Shown: one piece after another, positions 30,921 to 41,427 of the stretch
Layout of the letters: each line of letters starts with the position of its first letter
Position numbering within the stretch: position 1 is the first letter of the stretch
Assembly: GCA_903885595.1 (NCBI GenBank)
Contig: CAISJJ010000311.1
Coordinates: 1-64,000 of the forward strand
DNA length: 64,000 bases
Direction: 5' to 3'
From: an uncultured Bacteroidales bacterium
GTDB taxonomy: Bacteria > Bacteroidota > Bacteroidia > Bacteroidales > FEN-979
The notes under the pieces: model-generated
Told to the model about the DNA's origin: nothing
The model's input: the letters and a program-made list of their open reading frames with translations, nothing else
The model's database searches: none
Position numbers and translations under genes: made by a program

Positions 30921-31917
30921 CGTACCTCTCCTGCTCATCCTGATCATTCTGATTGCCATTGTGTTTGATTACACCAATGGCGTTCACGACAGTGCCAATG
31001 CAATTGCCACCATTGTTTCTACAAAGGTGATGTCGCCGAAAGCGGCAGTTCTGATGGCAGCCTCCCTGAATCTCGTGGGCGCCTTTATCGGCACACATGT
31101 GGCTTCCACCATCGGGAAAGGAATTGTAAATCCTGAAATTATTGCCGGTTGCCAGACCCTCATCCTGGCCGCCCTGACGGGGGCCATCATCTGGAACCTG
31201 ATCACCTGGTACTTCGGACTTCCCTCCTCCTCCTCCCATGCCCTGGTCGGCGGACTCATCGGGGCCGCCATTGCCTATAAAGGATGGGACACATTGCAAT
31301 ACGGTTCCATTTTCAACAAAGTCATCATTCCATTGTTCATCTCACCTTTATCCGGATTCATCGGCGGATACCTCCTGATGCTTTTACTGGCCTGGATCAC
31401 CTGTAAATTGAATCCCCGGAAGATGAATAAACTATTCAGGAAGCTTCAAATCATCGCGGCAGGCTTCATGGCCATGTCGCACGGCAGCAACGATGGGCAA
31501 AAAACAATGGGAATAATTACGCTTGCGCTTTTCCTGTTTCACCAGATCCCTGCCATAGAGGTTCCTTTATGGGTAAAGTTTATCTGTGCACTTGCCATGG
31601 CAATCGGAACAGCCAACGGGGGATGGAAAATCATTAAAACCATGGGGAAAAAGATTTTCAAGATGGGCCCCATTCATGGATTTGCTGCAGAAACCTCATC
31701 ATCCCTGGTGATCATCTCAGCCTCCTTACTTGGTGCACCCATCAGTACAACACATGTTTTTTCTGCCTCTATTCTGGGAGTAGGTTCCTCTAAACGGTTC
31801 TCTGCTGTAAAATGGGGTGTTGCGGGGCACATGGTGGTTGCCTGGGTGCTTACCTTACCGGCATCTGCCGTTGTAGGCATGATCAGTTATTATCTCATAA
31901 ATTTTTTCATTGGCTAA
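30913..31917 (+). CDS. Inorganic phosphate transporter (PiT family)
   Basis: DYTNGVHDSANAIATIVST; GLPSSSSHALVGGLIG; MSHGSNDGQKTMGI. Confidence 0.95.
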   Translation: MPDVPLLLILIILIAIVFDYTNGVHDSANAIATIVSTKVMSPKAAVLMAASLNLVGAFIGTHVASTIGKGIVNPEIIAGCQTLILAALTGAIIWNLITWYFGLPSSSSHALVGGLIGAAIAYKGWDTLQYGSIFNKVIIPLFISPLSGFIGGYLLMLLLAWITCKLNPRKMNKLFRKLQIIAAGFMAMSHGSNDGQKTMGIITLALFLFHQIPAIEVPLWVKFICALAMAIGTANGGWKIIKTMGKKIFKMGPIHGFAAETSSSLVIISASLLGAPISTTHVFSASILGVGSSKRFSAVKWGVAGHMVVAWVLTLPASAVVGMISYYLINFFIG

Positions 31918-32033
31918 AGAAAGATCCGGCGAAGGCAGTTCTATACCAGTGCAATGGCCGGGCAGAGAAGCGTGATGCGTCCGATCTACAGGCCGATGCC
32001 AAAAAACGTAAGTTTTTCTATAAAAGTCAGCTG

Positions 32034-32342
32034 TTAATGTTTGTAACTTTTTGCCCTGTTTCCTCCAAGGAATCCCCACCCCCCGCTTCCGATCATGAAT
32101 CCGAAAGCATACCATGCACCATTGTTGTTCTGCGCAAAAACCGATACATCCTCCCGCCAAAGCATGGCGATAAGGTCGATGGGAGCAATGATCCCGTGCC
32201 ACAGGCCGCCCCAGAAACCGTAGGTGTGGCCTTTGAGACATTCGGTAACAAGTTCCTTATTGGCACATCCTGAAAGGATCACGATAACTACCAGAAGAAC
32301 CACAGTGATTGCCGTTCCCCTGAGGGTAATTGATTTTTTCAT
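32034..32342 (-). CDS. Small putative lipoprotein
   Basis: MKKSITLRGTAITVVLLVVIVILSGCANKE lipobox; C-terminal Gly/Trp-rich segment. Confidence 0.7.
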   Translation of the reverse strand: MKKSITLRGTAITVVLLVVIVILSGCANKELVTECLKGHTYGFWGGLWHGIIAPIDLIAMLWREDVSVFAQNNNGAWYAFGFMIGSGGWGFLGGNRAKSYKH

Positions 32343-32656
32343 GGGTTAATAATTTTGATTTCAATGGTCACATGGAATACCCATAAATTAACATTCATGG
32401 TTGGTATGGACGTTGTCCTTATGGGCATTTCATGGGCTAGGTTTTTAACCTTGCAATATAGCAAAAAATAATTTCCGCCAGGTAGATCCGTATTACTTAC
32501 AAAACTTTCCTCCACCAGCATTACATTTATTGCCGGAGCATCCAATGCCTTGCATAGCAGCAGAAACCATATTTTTTATGCCAAACAGTGACACACGCTT
32601 TTACACAAACAAGATTTTGTGTATGTTTGTTCTGTATTCAAATATGCCTGAACACC

Positions 32657-34933
32657 ATGAACACCTGTCTGAAATTGCTGATTTTTTTTGCTGTGCTTGC
32701 ACTTGCCGGATGCGGTAACAAAGAAGTGCAGATCACAAACCTCAACATGCTGAAGGGAGGAAAAACATTTGCCGTTCCCACCGGAACGGCTGCAGACCAG
32801 TTTGTGCTCAAAAAATTTCCTGATGCAAAAATCGAATATTACAACGGGGTTCTCGATTGCTCCATTGCAGTCAAGGATGGTAAAGCAGATGCCGCAGTGT
32901 ATGACCTGCCCATCCTGAAAAACATTACAGCAAAGAACGACGGACTGATTGTTCTGCCCGAATTATTGTTTGATGATCAATACGGTTTTGCGGTGCGGAT
33001 GCAGGATACTGCACTGAAAACAGCCATGGACAAGGTTCTGGCTGAATTGAAAGCTGATGGCACTTACGACGACATGCAAAAACGCTGGTTTCCCCATCAC
33101 GGAAACCCTGCAACCATGCCCGATATCAAACTCACCAGTGAAAATGGCATCCTTAAATTTGGTACGGCAGCGGTGACCGAACCTATGTCTTTTATGGATA
33201 GCAATCAAAGAATTGTTGGATTCGATGTTGAATATGCCACATACATTGCAAAGAAACTCGGGAAACAGATCGAAATCGTCGATATGGAGTTTGGCGCCAT
33301 GATTCCGGCTCTTATGTCAGGGAAAGTGGACATGATCGGCGCCGGACTCTCCATCACCGAAGAGAGGGCAAAGAGTGTACTCTTCTCGCAAAGCTATTAT
33401 CCAAGCGGTCTGGCAGCTGTCGTGAAAGATGTTTCAAGGGACGTTTTTGAAGAAGTGCCCGAAGAAACCGGCACGAAAATGAAATCCATCGATGATATAA
33501 AAACGAAACGGATCGGCGTACTGCTTGGCAGTATCCACGATTCCTATGCCACAAAAACCTTTCCCAACGCAACGATTTTACAGTATCAGAGCCTCTCAGA
33601 TATGCTTTTTGGCTTGAATTCAGATAAGGTGGATGTCGTATTCATGGATCATACAGGGTTGAAGGATGTATTCAGCAAAAACCCGGAATTGGGTATCCTT
33701 GCCGAAAATGTTTTTGCAGTTGATATAGCCGCTGGTCTGAACCAGGATAATGATCAGCTGCGTGAACAGTTCAACACATTTCTGAAAGAAATTAAGGCAA
33801 ACGGCATTTATAAAGACATGACCGACCGTTGGATGGATAAGGGCCTGAGCGACATGCCGGAAATTAAAAACTCAAATACGAACGGGCAGCTGAAGGTTGG
33901 CATTGTGAGTGACCTGGGATTACCCACCACCATTATAAAAGACGGACAATTAATCGGTTTTGACATTGAGATGGGCCAGCGTTTTGCCGCCAGCATTGGG
34001 AAGGAATATGTACCAATCGACCTCCAGTTTGGAGCCATGCTGGCCTCGGTTTCCACCAACAAGATCGATATGATCACCAGTTCACTTATGATTACCGGGG
34101 AACGGAAAAAGCAAATTGACTTTTCCGATCCATATTATAATTCAGGCGTAAGTATTATTGCGAAGAAAACAGCCATTGATCGTCCTTTTACACTCAAGGG
34201 GGATCCGGCTGCAGGTGAAAAATCGATCTTCAAAAGCATTTCTGATAGTTTTTACAACAACATCATCCTGGAAAAACGATACCTGCATATCTTCAACGGA
34301 TTAGCCGTTACCATGATTATTTCCATCCTGGCTGCATTCTTGGGAACAATCATAGGCGGCCTGGTTTGTTACATGCGTATGTCGAAAGGCAAGCTCATTT
34401 CCGGGTCAGCAAAACTTTACATTTCACTGTTGAGGGGGACTCCAGTGCTGGTGCTGCTCATGATTATCTATTATGTGGTGTTTGCTTCTGTGAACATCAA
34501 TCCTTTGTTTGTCGCTGTGATTGCCTTCGGACTGAACTTCGGAGCCTATGTTTCAGAGATGTTCAGGACCTCAATCGAAGGTATCGACAAGGGGCAAACA
34601 GAGGCCGCCACTGCAGGAGGGTTTGCGAAGATTCCCACATTCATTTACATCATCCTGCCTCAGGCGTTGCGAAGCATACTGCCGGTATACAAAGGTGAAT
34701 TTATTTCACTTATTAAGATGACATCTATCGTTGGATACATAGCCGTTCAGGATCTTACCAAGGCGAGCGATATCATACGAAGCCGCACCTTCGATGCCTT
34801 CTTCCCGCTCCTAATGGTAGCTTTCATCTATTTGTTTCTCGCCTGGCTGCTGTCGTGGGCCCTTGGCTTTGTTGAAATCTCTGTTGATCCCAAAAGAAAA
34901 CGTGCTAAAAAAATGATGGAGGTAAAAGGATGA
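32657..34933 (+). CDS. Amino-acid-type ABC transporter: multiple SBP_bac_3-like modules fused to a permease domain, lipoprotein-type signal
   Basis: [20 protein letters not shown]; repeated SBP motifs ([16 protein letters not shown] / [16 protein letters not shown]); permease EAA-like loop [26 protein letters not shown] 32657 chosen over 32588. Confidence 0.9.
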   Translation: MNTCLKLLIFFAVLALAGCGNKEVQITNLNMLKGGKTFAVPTGTAADQFVLKKFPDAKIEYYNGVLDCSIAVKDGKADAAVYDLPILKNITAKNDGLIVLPELLFDDQYGFAVRMQDTALKTAMDKVLAELKADGTYDDMQKRWFPHHGNPATMPDIKLTSENGILKFGTAAVTEPMSFMDSNQRIVGFDVEYATYIAKKLGKQIEIVDMEFGAMIPALMSGKVDMIGAGLSITEERAKSVLFSQSYYPSGLAAVVKDVSRDVFEEVPEETGTKMKSIDDIKTKRIGVLLGSIHDSYATKTFPNATILQYQSLSDMLFGLNSDKVDVVFMDHTGLKDVFSKNPELGILAENVFAVDIAAGLNQDNDQLREQFNTFLKEIKANGIYKDMTDRWMDKGLSDMPEIKNSNTNGQLKVGIVSDLGLPTTIIKDGQLIGFDIEMGQRFAASIGKEYVPIDLQFGAMLASVSTNKIDMITSSLMITGERKKQIDFSDPYYNSGVSIIAKKTAIDRPFTLKGDPAAGEKSIFKSISDSFYNNIILEKRYLHIFNGLAVTMIISILAAFLGTIIGGLVCYMRMSKGKLISGSAKLYISLLRGTPVLVLLMIIYYVVFASVNINPLFVAVIAFGLNFGAYVSEMFRTSIEGIDKGQTEAATAGGFAKIPTFIYIILPQALRSILPVYKGEFISLIKMTSIVGYIAVQDLTKASDIIRSRTFDAFFPLLMVAFIYLFLAWLLSWALGFVEISVDPKRKRAKKMMEVKG

Positions 34934-36012
34934 TCAAAGTAAGAAACCTGTCAAAACATTATGGCGAACTGGTAGTCCTCAAGGATATAAGCTGTAATAT
35001 AAAAAAAGGAGAAGTCATTTCAGTCATCGGCCCATCAGGAACGGGCAAAAGCACCTTCCTGCGTTGTTTGAACCTCCTTGAAACGCCTACCGGAGGAAGC
35101 ATTTTTATCAATGATGTTCCCCTGCTTGATAAGCATACCAATGTGCCCAAACTTCGACAGAAAATGGGGATGGTCTTTCAATCCTTTAACCTGTATGCAC
35201 ATCTGTCGGTGATTGAAAACCTGACAATCGGCCCGGTCAAACTGCTTGGGAAAAAATATACCGAAGCGAATGCAAAAGCCATGGAACTGCTCAAGATCGT
35301 TGGACTTGCCGAAAAAGCCGACAGCTTCCCCGATGAACTGTCGGGCGGTCAGAAACAGCGTGTCGCCATTGCCCGCTGCATGGCCATGGAGCCAGAAATT
35401 CTCCTCTTCGATGAACCTACCTCTGCCCTCGATCCGACCATGGTCAGCGAAGTGCTGGCGGTGATCCGCAGGTTGTCGCGTGAAGGTATGACCATGATCA
35501 TCGTTACCCATGAGATGGATTTTGCAAGGAACACCTCCAGCCGTGTTTTCTACATGGATGAAGGGATTATTTATGAAGAGGGTACGCCACAGCAGATCTT
35601 TGATAACCCACAGAAAGAAAAAACAAAGGCATTTATCAACCGCGTGCGCAGCCTGAACTTCAGAATTAAAAGCAGGAATTATGACCTGTATGCTATGCAG
35701 GGGGAGATGGAGGCATTTTGCGAAAAACATATGGTTTCCAAAAAGGTGACTGGCTTTGTTGTTCACATTGCCGAAGAACTCCTGGAACTGCAAACCGATT
35801 TTGCAGGCATCAGCCTGAGCCTTTCCTATGCTGAAAAAGAGGGTGATGTGCAGCTGGTATGTGAAAGCGCCGGACTCCCCTTGAATCCGCTGAAAGAAGA
35901 ACTCCTGGAAGATGATATCGCGTTAAAACTGATCCTTGGCAGGTGTAAAAGTGTCAATTATTCTTACACTGACGGAAAAAACATACTTGTCCTCAGGATA
36001 AAAAGCGAATAA
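34930..36012 (+). CDS. Amino-acid ABC transporter ATP-binding protein with a ~110-aa C-terminal extension
   Basis: [54 protein letters not shown]; extension after the usual ABC end at about aa 245. Confidence 0.93.
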   Translation: MIKVRNLSKHYGELVVLKDISCNIKKGEVISVIGPSGTGKSTFLRCLNLLETPTGGSIFINDVPLLDKHTNVPKLRQKMGMVFQSFNLYAHLSVIENLTIGPVKLLGKKYTEANAKAMELLKIVGLAEKADSFPDELSGGQKQRVAIARCMAMEPEILLFDEPTSALDPTMVSEVLAVIRRLSREGMTMIIVTHEMDFARNTSSRVFYMDEGIIYEEGTPQQIFDNPQKEKTKAFINRVRSLNFRIKSRNYDLYAMQGEMEAFCEKHMVSKKVTGFVVHIAEELLELQTDFAGISLSLSYAEKEGDVQLVCESAGLPLNPLKEELLEDDIALKLILGRCKSVNYSYTDGKNILVLRIKSE

Positions 36013-36013
36013 A

Positions 36014-37936
36014 CTATTCCTCGAGCGTTGTCAGGTCGCCTGTATCGAGTCCCAGCGCCATGGCCTTCAACACCCTTCGCATGATTTTTCCGCTCCGGGT
36101 CTTGGGAAGTTTATCGGCAAAAACTACAAATGCAGGCCTGGCAATCGGACCGATTTCCCGCTCCACATGATCTTTAAGTTCTTCGGCCAGTTTGTCGCCG
36201 GGAGCGATGCCATCACGAAGGGTCACCGTTGTATGGATGATGTTTCCGCGCAGTTCGTCGGGGAGCGCGATGGCTGCGGCTTCGGTTACCGCCGGGTGAC
36301 TCACCAGGGCGCTTTCGATTTCGGCTGAACCCAGCCGGTAGCCGCTCACCTTGATGACGTCATCAATTCGGCCGATGACCCAAAAGTACCCATCTTCATC
36401 CTGACGTGCCGAATCACCTGCAAGATACCAGCCCTGTTTCTGGTATTTCTCCCAGTATTTCTCCACGTACCTGTGTGGATCATGCAGGATCGTACGCGCC
36501 ATTCCCGGCCAGGGATTCTTTATCACCAGGGTTCCCTCCTCACCTCGTTTTACCTCATTTCCCTGATCATCGACGATAGCTACTTCATTACCGAAAAAAG
36601 GCTTGGCACAGGATCCCGGCTTGAGTGGCATGATGGGAAGTGGGGTGATCATAAACCCACCGGTCTCCGTTTGCCACCATGTGTCCATGATCGGACACCG
36701 GTTTTTGCCGATCACCTCATGGTACCATTTCCAGGCTTCGGGATTGATGGGCTCCCCTACCGAACCAAGCAACCTCAGTGAACTCAGGTCATGGCGGTTG
36801 GCCCAGGACGCGCCGTATCGCATCAGACCGCGTATAGCAGTTGGTGATGTATATAAAATATTTATCCCGTATTTTTCGATCATCTGCCACCAACGGTTGG
36901 GATAAGGATGGTTGGGCGCACCTTCATACATCATGATGGTAGCTCCGTTGATCAGTGGTGCATACACAATATAGCTGTGACCGGTTACCCATCCCGGATC
37001 AGCTGCACACCACCAGCGGTCTTCTGCCTTGATGTCAAAGACATACTTGTGCGTTGTGGCAGTGTACACGGCATACCCACCGTGTGTGTGAACAAGCCCC
37101 TTTGGCTTTCCCGTTGTTCCCGATGTATACAAGATAAAAAGCGGATCTTCTGAATCCATCACCTCGGTCTTACAATCCTTGCAATCGAGTGGCATCAGCA
37201 TCAGATCATGGTACCAGAAATCACGGTCATTTTCCATGTAACACTCTTCACCGGTGCGCTTTACCGTGATGCATACTTCGATGGTGGCTGAACGCTGCAT
37301 CGCTTCATTCGCAATCGCCTTCAGGTGTGTCGTTTTTCCCCTTCGATAGCCCCCGTCGGCGGTGATGAGGATTCGACTCTGTGAGTCGTGGATCCGCTCT
37401 GCCAACGCCTCAACACTGAACCCCCCGTATACCACGCTGTGCACTGCACCCATGCGGGCACAGGCCAGCATCGCGATCACCAGTTCGGGAATCTGTGGCA
37501 TATAGATCGTGATCACATCGCCCTTTTTCGCTCCCATGGCTTTCAGGATATTGGCAAATCTCGACACTTCCCTGTTCAGGGCATGGTAGGAAAAGGTACG
37601 TACATCTCCGGGTTCTCCTTCCCAGATGATGGCCAGCTTATTTCGTGTGGCATTCTTCTGGTGACGGTCAAGAGCATTGTGAACGATGTTAATCTTGCCT
37701 CCCGTAAACCATTTGAAAAATGGCTTGTTGCTGTCATCAAGCACCTTGTCCCATTTCTTAAACCATTCCAGTTTTTTGGCCTCCGCGGCCCAGAAACCTT
37801 CCGGGTCCTGGATGCTCTTTTCATATAGTGATTCATATTCCCTGACGTTCGCCTTCCTCAGGATGTCCTTTGAGGGATAATAGAACTTAATATCACTGTT
37901 CATTTTTGTTTCCATTTCGATGATTTTGGCAACCAA
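36014..37936 (-). CDS. acs: Acetate-CoA ligase (true start may be the internal MNSDIKFYY Met)
   Basis: LFILYTSGTTGKPKGLVHTHGGY; WWQTETGG; LPKTRSGKIMRRVLK. Confidence 0.95.
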   Translation of the reverse strand: MVAKIIEMETKMNSDIKFYYPSKDILRKANVREYESLYEKSIQDPEGFWAAEAKKLEWFKKWDKVLDDSNKPFFKWFTGGKINIVHNALDRHQKNATRNKLAIIWEGEPGDVRTFSYHALNREVSRFANILKAMGAKKGDVITIYMPQIPELVIAMLACARMGAVHSVVYGGFSVEALAERIHDSQSRILITADGGYRRGKTTHLKAIANEAMQRSATIEVCITVKRTGEECYMENDRDFWYHDLMLMPLDCKDCKTEVMDSEDPLFILYTSGTTGKPKGLVHTHGGYAVYTATTHKYVFDIKAEDRWWCAADPGWVTGHSYIVYAPLINGATIMMYEGAPNHPYPNRWWQMIEKYGINILYTSPTAIRGLMRYGASWANRHDLSSLRLLGSVGEPINPEAWKWYHEVIGKNRCPIMDTWWQTETGGFMITPLPIMPLKPGSCAKPFFGNEVAIVDDQGNEVKRGEEGTLVIKNPWPGMARTILHDPHRYVEKYWEKYQKQGWYLAGDSARQDEDGYFWVIGRIDDVIKVSGYRLGSAEIESALVSHPAVTEAAAIALPDELRGNIIHTTVTLRDGIAPGDKLAEELKDHVEREIGPIARPAFVVFADKLPKTRSGKIMRRVLKAMALGLDTGDLTTLEE

Positions 37937-38047
37937 AGATATATAATTTTCTTTATGTGTATCCTGTGATATTTTTTTGAAGTTTATACTCTAAGGAAGC
38001 AACCTCTTTGTAAGGGGCATCCAAAAAATTTTCCGTACTTTGCACCT

Positions 38048-38815
38048 ATGCCCCTCTATATCGCATCACTCAATTCAGGCAGCAACGGAAACTGCTACTA
38101 CATCGGCAACGGGCAGGAGGCTGTATTTATCGATGCCGGCATCTCCTGCCGTGAAACAGAGCGGCGGATGATCCGTATGGGGTTACCCATCGGGGGAGTA
38201 AAGGCGATCTTTATAACCCATGAGCATACCGACCATACACGGGGCGCCGAAGTTCTATCCAGAAAATACGGGATTCCTGTTTACATTACCGGTGCTACTT
38301 ACCATAACAGCCGTTTGAACCTTGACCCGCTGATGATGTATCCGTTTTCTGCAGAAATACCGTTGCAGATTGGCAGCCTTCGTGTCAATCCGTTCCCAAA
38401 ATGGCATGACGCCTCCGAACCACACAGCTTCACGGTCAGCGCAAATGGACTCACGGCGGGGGTTTTCACCGACATCGGGATGGCCTGCGACCACGTGACG
38501 CGTCATCTCGGCCAGTGTCATGCCGCCTTCCTCGAGGCAAACTATGATGAGCGTATGCTGGAAATAGGGCGTTATCCGCTCTACCTGAAAAATCGTATCC
38601 GGGGTGCCGAAGGTCACCTTTCCAATCACCAGGCCCTTGATCTTTTTACTTCCCACCGCCCCCCCTGGATGCAACTCCTGGTACTCTCCCATCTTTCAGC
38701 CGAAAACAATCACCCGCAAATGGTGCACGATCTCTTTAGCAGCCATGCCGGGGATATCAAAATCGTGGTTGCCTCGCGGCATCAGGAGACGGAAGTGTAT
38801 TGCATCCTGGAATGA
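38048..38815 (+). CDS. MBL-fold metallo-hydrolase (YycJ/WalJ-like)
   Basis: SLNSGSNGNCYYI; FITHEHTDHTRG; LEANYDERML. Confidence 0.9.
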   Translation: MPLYIASLNSGSNGNCYYIGNGQEAVFIDAGISCRETERRMIRMGLPIGGVKAIFITHEHTDHTRGAEVLSRKYGIPVYITGATYHNSRLNLDPLMMYPFSAEIPLQIGSLRVNPFPKWHDASEPHSFTVSANGLTAGVFTDIGMACDHVTRHLGQCHAAFLEANYDERMLEIGRYPLYLKNRIRGAEGHLSNHQALDLFTSHRPPWMQLLVLSHLSAENNHPQMVHDLFSSHAGDIKIVVASRHQETEVYCILE

Positions 38816-39222
38816 TTATTTTAACTGTTTGAAAAAAACCAGTCTGCTATCTGTTTGATTGATTTGGAAGAATATTGGGGTATCTTAAAGAACAGGTAAA
38901 AATAAGCAAGGAATAAGTTGTACCGCTATATTCTAAATGGCAATTTTAGAATGCTCCATCATTGTCCCACTTCTTAACGTTGTGCGAAAATGACAGACGC
39001 TACACTCAACTTGCCCTTTGCACGCCAGCCAAAAATGGCTCATTCCTCAGCATTTCTAACAGGTCAAACCTTGCCTGATCCTCATGTCCCTGTATGTCTC
39101 CCTGCACGAAGTTTCATTTGGAAACCATTAAATAATATTCTAAATATTCATGTGCTACTGTTTTATTTTTCAAAGTGGTCACATGGAATATCCACATTTT
39201 CATTCACTGTTTGCATTAATAA

Positions 39223-39437
39223 AACACAATCTACTATGATGATCCATATCCTGAAGAGGGAAATCCTGTATTAAAAGCCGCCGGGTGGGTTTTTGTCGGG
39301 GCAGGTCTGGCTTCTTCTATCATAGGAGCATGCCTGATAAGTGATGCTAAAAAACAACTGTCACGAAATATGGGAACCCTGAGCATGACTGTTTCGCCAG
39401 CAAGCCTGTGGTTAAAATACAATTTGCCCGGTTAAAG
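39223..39437 (+). pseudogene. 3' remnant of an unidentified protein gene
   Basis: Reading frame without a start: NTIYYDDPYPEEGNPVLKAAGWVFVGAGLASSIIGACLISDAKKQLSRNMGTLSMTVSPASLWLKYNLPG*, preceded by in-frame TAA TAA. Confidence 0.6.
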
Positions 39438-39553
39438 GGGAAAGCGCAAATAAAAAAGATAAATTAATAACAATTTTATATTAAACGAACATTGTCCCTA
39501 TCTTTGCTTAAGTATAACTATTAACCAAACGTTTTACTTTCAATCAAAGACTT

Positions 39554-41218
39554 ATGAGCCAAAATTACACTGTATCAAGGTACCTTCTCCATCGTTTGCA
39601 GGAGATCGGAATAAAGCATCTTTTCGGAGTTCCGGGTGATTATAACCTCGATTTCCTGGATAATGTGATGGAAAGTCCCATCCGGTGGATAGGGAATTGC
39701 AACGAACTAAATGCAGGTTATGCGGCCGACGGTTATGCCCGGCTTAATGGCATTGGCGCTGCAGTTGTTACCTATGGAGTAGGAGGGCTGAGTATCATTA
39801 ATGCCGTGGCAGGCGCTTTTGCTGAGCATGTTTCAGTGATCATCATCAACGGAGCTCCCCCGGCCCGGCGCAGGGAAGCCGGCGCCATGGTGCATCACCT
39901 CGTAGCCAATTATTACCTGCAGCTCGATATCTTTAAAAAAATTACAGCTGATGCAGCCCTGCTGTCTGATCCAAATACAGCACCCGATGAAATCGACCGC
40001 GTGATAAGTAATTGCATGGCCCATAAGCTGCCTGTTTATCTGGAACTTCCGGCCGATATGACCAATGCCCCATGCCGGGAACCCGGGGAGCCTCTTACTT
40101 TCATCCCGTTAACCTCAAACCCCGACAGCCTTGCTGAGTCGGTCAGGGAAGCTGCCGAATTACTCAACAAGGCAACCAGCCCCATGGTCCTGGCCGGTAT
40201 TGAACTGCTCCGCTTTGGACTCGGAAAAGAGGCTCTACAGCTGATTGAAACAACAGAAGTTCCCTTTGCCACCATGCTGGGCAGTAAATCGGTATTGCCG
40301 GAACTTCACCCCCAGTTTACCGGTATCTACCAGGGCGCCTGGAGCAAGGAAAAGGTACGCCACCAGGTTGAAGATTCCGACTGCCTGCTGTCGCTCGGGG
40401 CCTGGATGACCGACCTCGACACAGGTTTGTTCAGTATCAACCTCGATAATCGCCGGATGATCACCGTCGGAGGAGGGCAGATCCGCATTGGCAGCCATTT
40501 TTACCACCAGGTGCAACTGGGAGATTTTATCCGCGAACTAACCCTGGTTGTTCAGCCCCGTTCATACCTGGCTTCCCACCCGGCCGAATCGTATCTTCCA
40601 AAGCAACCTTTTATGCCTGAGCCTTCATGTGAGCTTACCGCAATACGTCTCTACGAATGCCTGAACTATTATCTCGACAACCATATGATCCTTCTTTCAG
40701 AACCCGGCGATGCTTTTTGTGCAACTCCTGAATTCCATATCGAAGAAGCCGAGAACTTCATTGTCCAGTCCTATTATTGTTCCATCGGTTTCTGCACACC
40801 GGCAGCGCTGGGTGTTGCCCTGGCGCGCCCCGGAAAACGACCTGTGGTCCTTACAGGCGATGGTGCCTTCCAAATGACAGCGCAGGAGATCTCCACCCTG
40901 ATCAGGGAACGCTGTCCGGCGGTAGTGGTACTCATAAATAACGACGGGTATCTGATTGAGCGTAAGCTTCACAAAGACGGGCATTATAATGACATCCAGA
41001 TGTGGCAGTATGCAAATCTCCCCGGGATGTTTGGCGACGGATCTTTTGTTACAGGTATCAAAGCCTCCACTGAGGAAGAACTGGAGCAAGCCATAAAAAC
41101 CGCTATCCGGGAAACCGACAAACTGGTGTTTATTGAGGCCTGTATACCTAACCGGGACTGCTCTAAAGGTCTCGAACGTCTTGGCAATACTTTCATGCAG
41201 TCCCAGCAGAAATCATAA
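39554..41218 (+). CDS. Thiamine-pyrophosphate-dependent 2-oxo-acid decarboxylase (pyruvate/indolepyruvate decarboxylase family)
   Basis: HLFGVPGDYNLDFLD; GNCNELNAGYAADGYAR; VLTGDGAFQMTAQEIST...INNDGYLIE. Confidence 0.93.
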   Translation: MSQNYTVSRYLLHRLQEIGIKHLFGVPGDYNLDFLDNVMESPIRWIGNCNELNAGYAADGYARLNGIGAAVVTYGVGGLSIINAVAGAFAEHVSVIIINGAPPARRREAGAMVHHLVANYYLQLDIFKKITADAALLSDPNTAPDEIDRVISNCMAHKLPVYLELPADMTNAPCREPGEPLTFIPLTSNPDSLAESVREAAELLNKATSPMVLAGIELLRFGLGKEALQLIETTEVPFATMLGSKSVLPELHPQFTGIYQGAWSKEKVRHQVEDSDCLLSLGAWMTDLDTGLFSINLDNRRMITVGGGQIRIGSHFYHQVQLGDFIRELTLVVQPRSYLASHPAESYLPKQPFMPEPSCELTAIRLYECLNYYLDNHMILLSEPGDAFCATPEFHIEEAENFIVQSYYCSIGFCTPAALGVALARPGKRPVVLTGDGAFQMTAQEISTLIRERCPAVVVLINNDGYLIERKLHKDGHYNDIQMWQYANLPGMFGDGSFVTGIKASTEEELEQAIKTAIRETDKLVFIEACIPNRDCSKGLERLGNTFMQSQQKS

Positions 41219-41278
41219 ATTTATCAAATTGTATCCATTTTTCCAGGGATCTGATGTTTGAATTAAGATCAAACAATC

Positions 41279-41421
41279 ATGAAAAAGTTTTCTCCCTATT
41301 ATTGCTTTCTTTACTGAAACTTCGCATGGCCCATGCACAGAAATTTGATGCCCGCCTTGGAATCGGAGGCGGACTCAGTATTTCTTCGGCATTTGAATGC
41401 TGGATAAATAGTTGTTTTTGA
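41279..41421 (+). pseudogene. Frameshifted 5' remnant of a secreted/outer-membrane protein gene
   Basis: MKKFSPYYCFLY* in one frame, then LLKLRMAHAQKFDARLGIGGGLSISSAFE in another: a split signal peptide plus barrel-like start. Confidence 0.55.
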
Positions 41422-41427
41422 ACCCGG

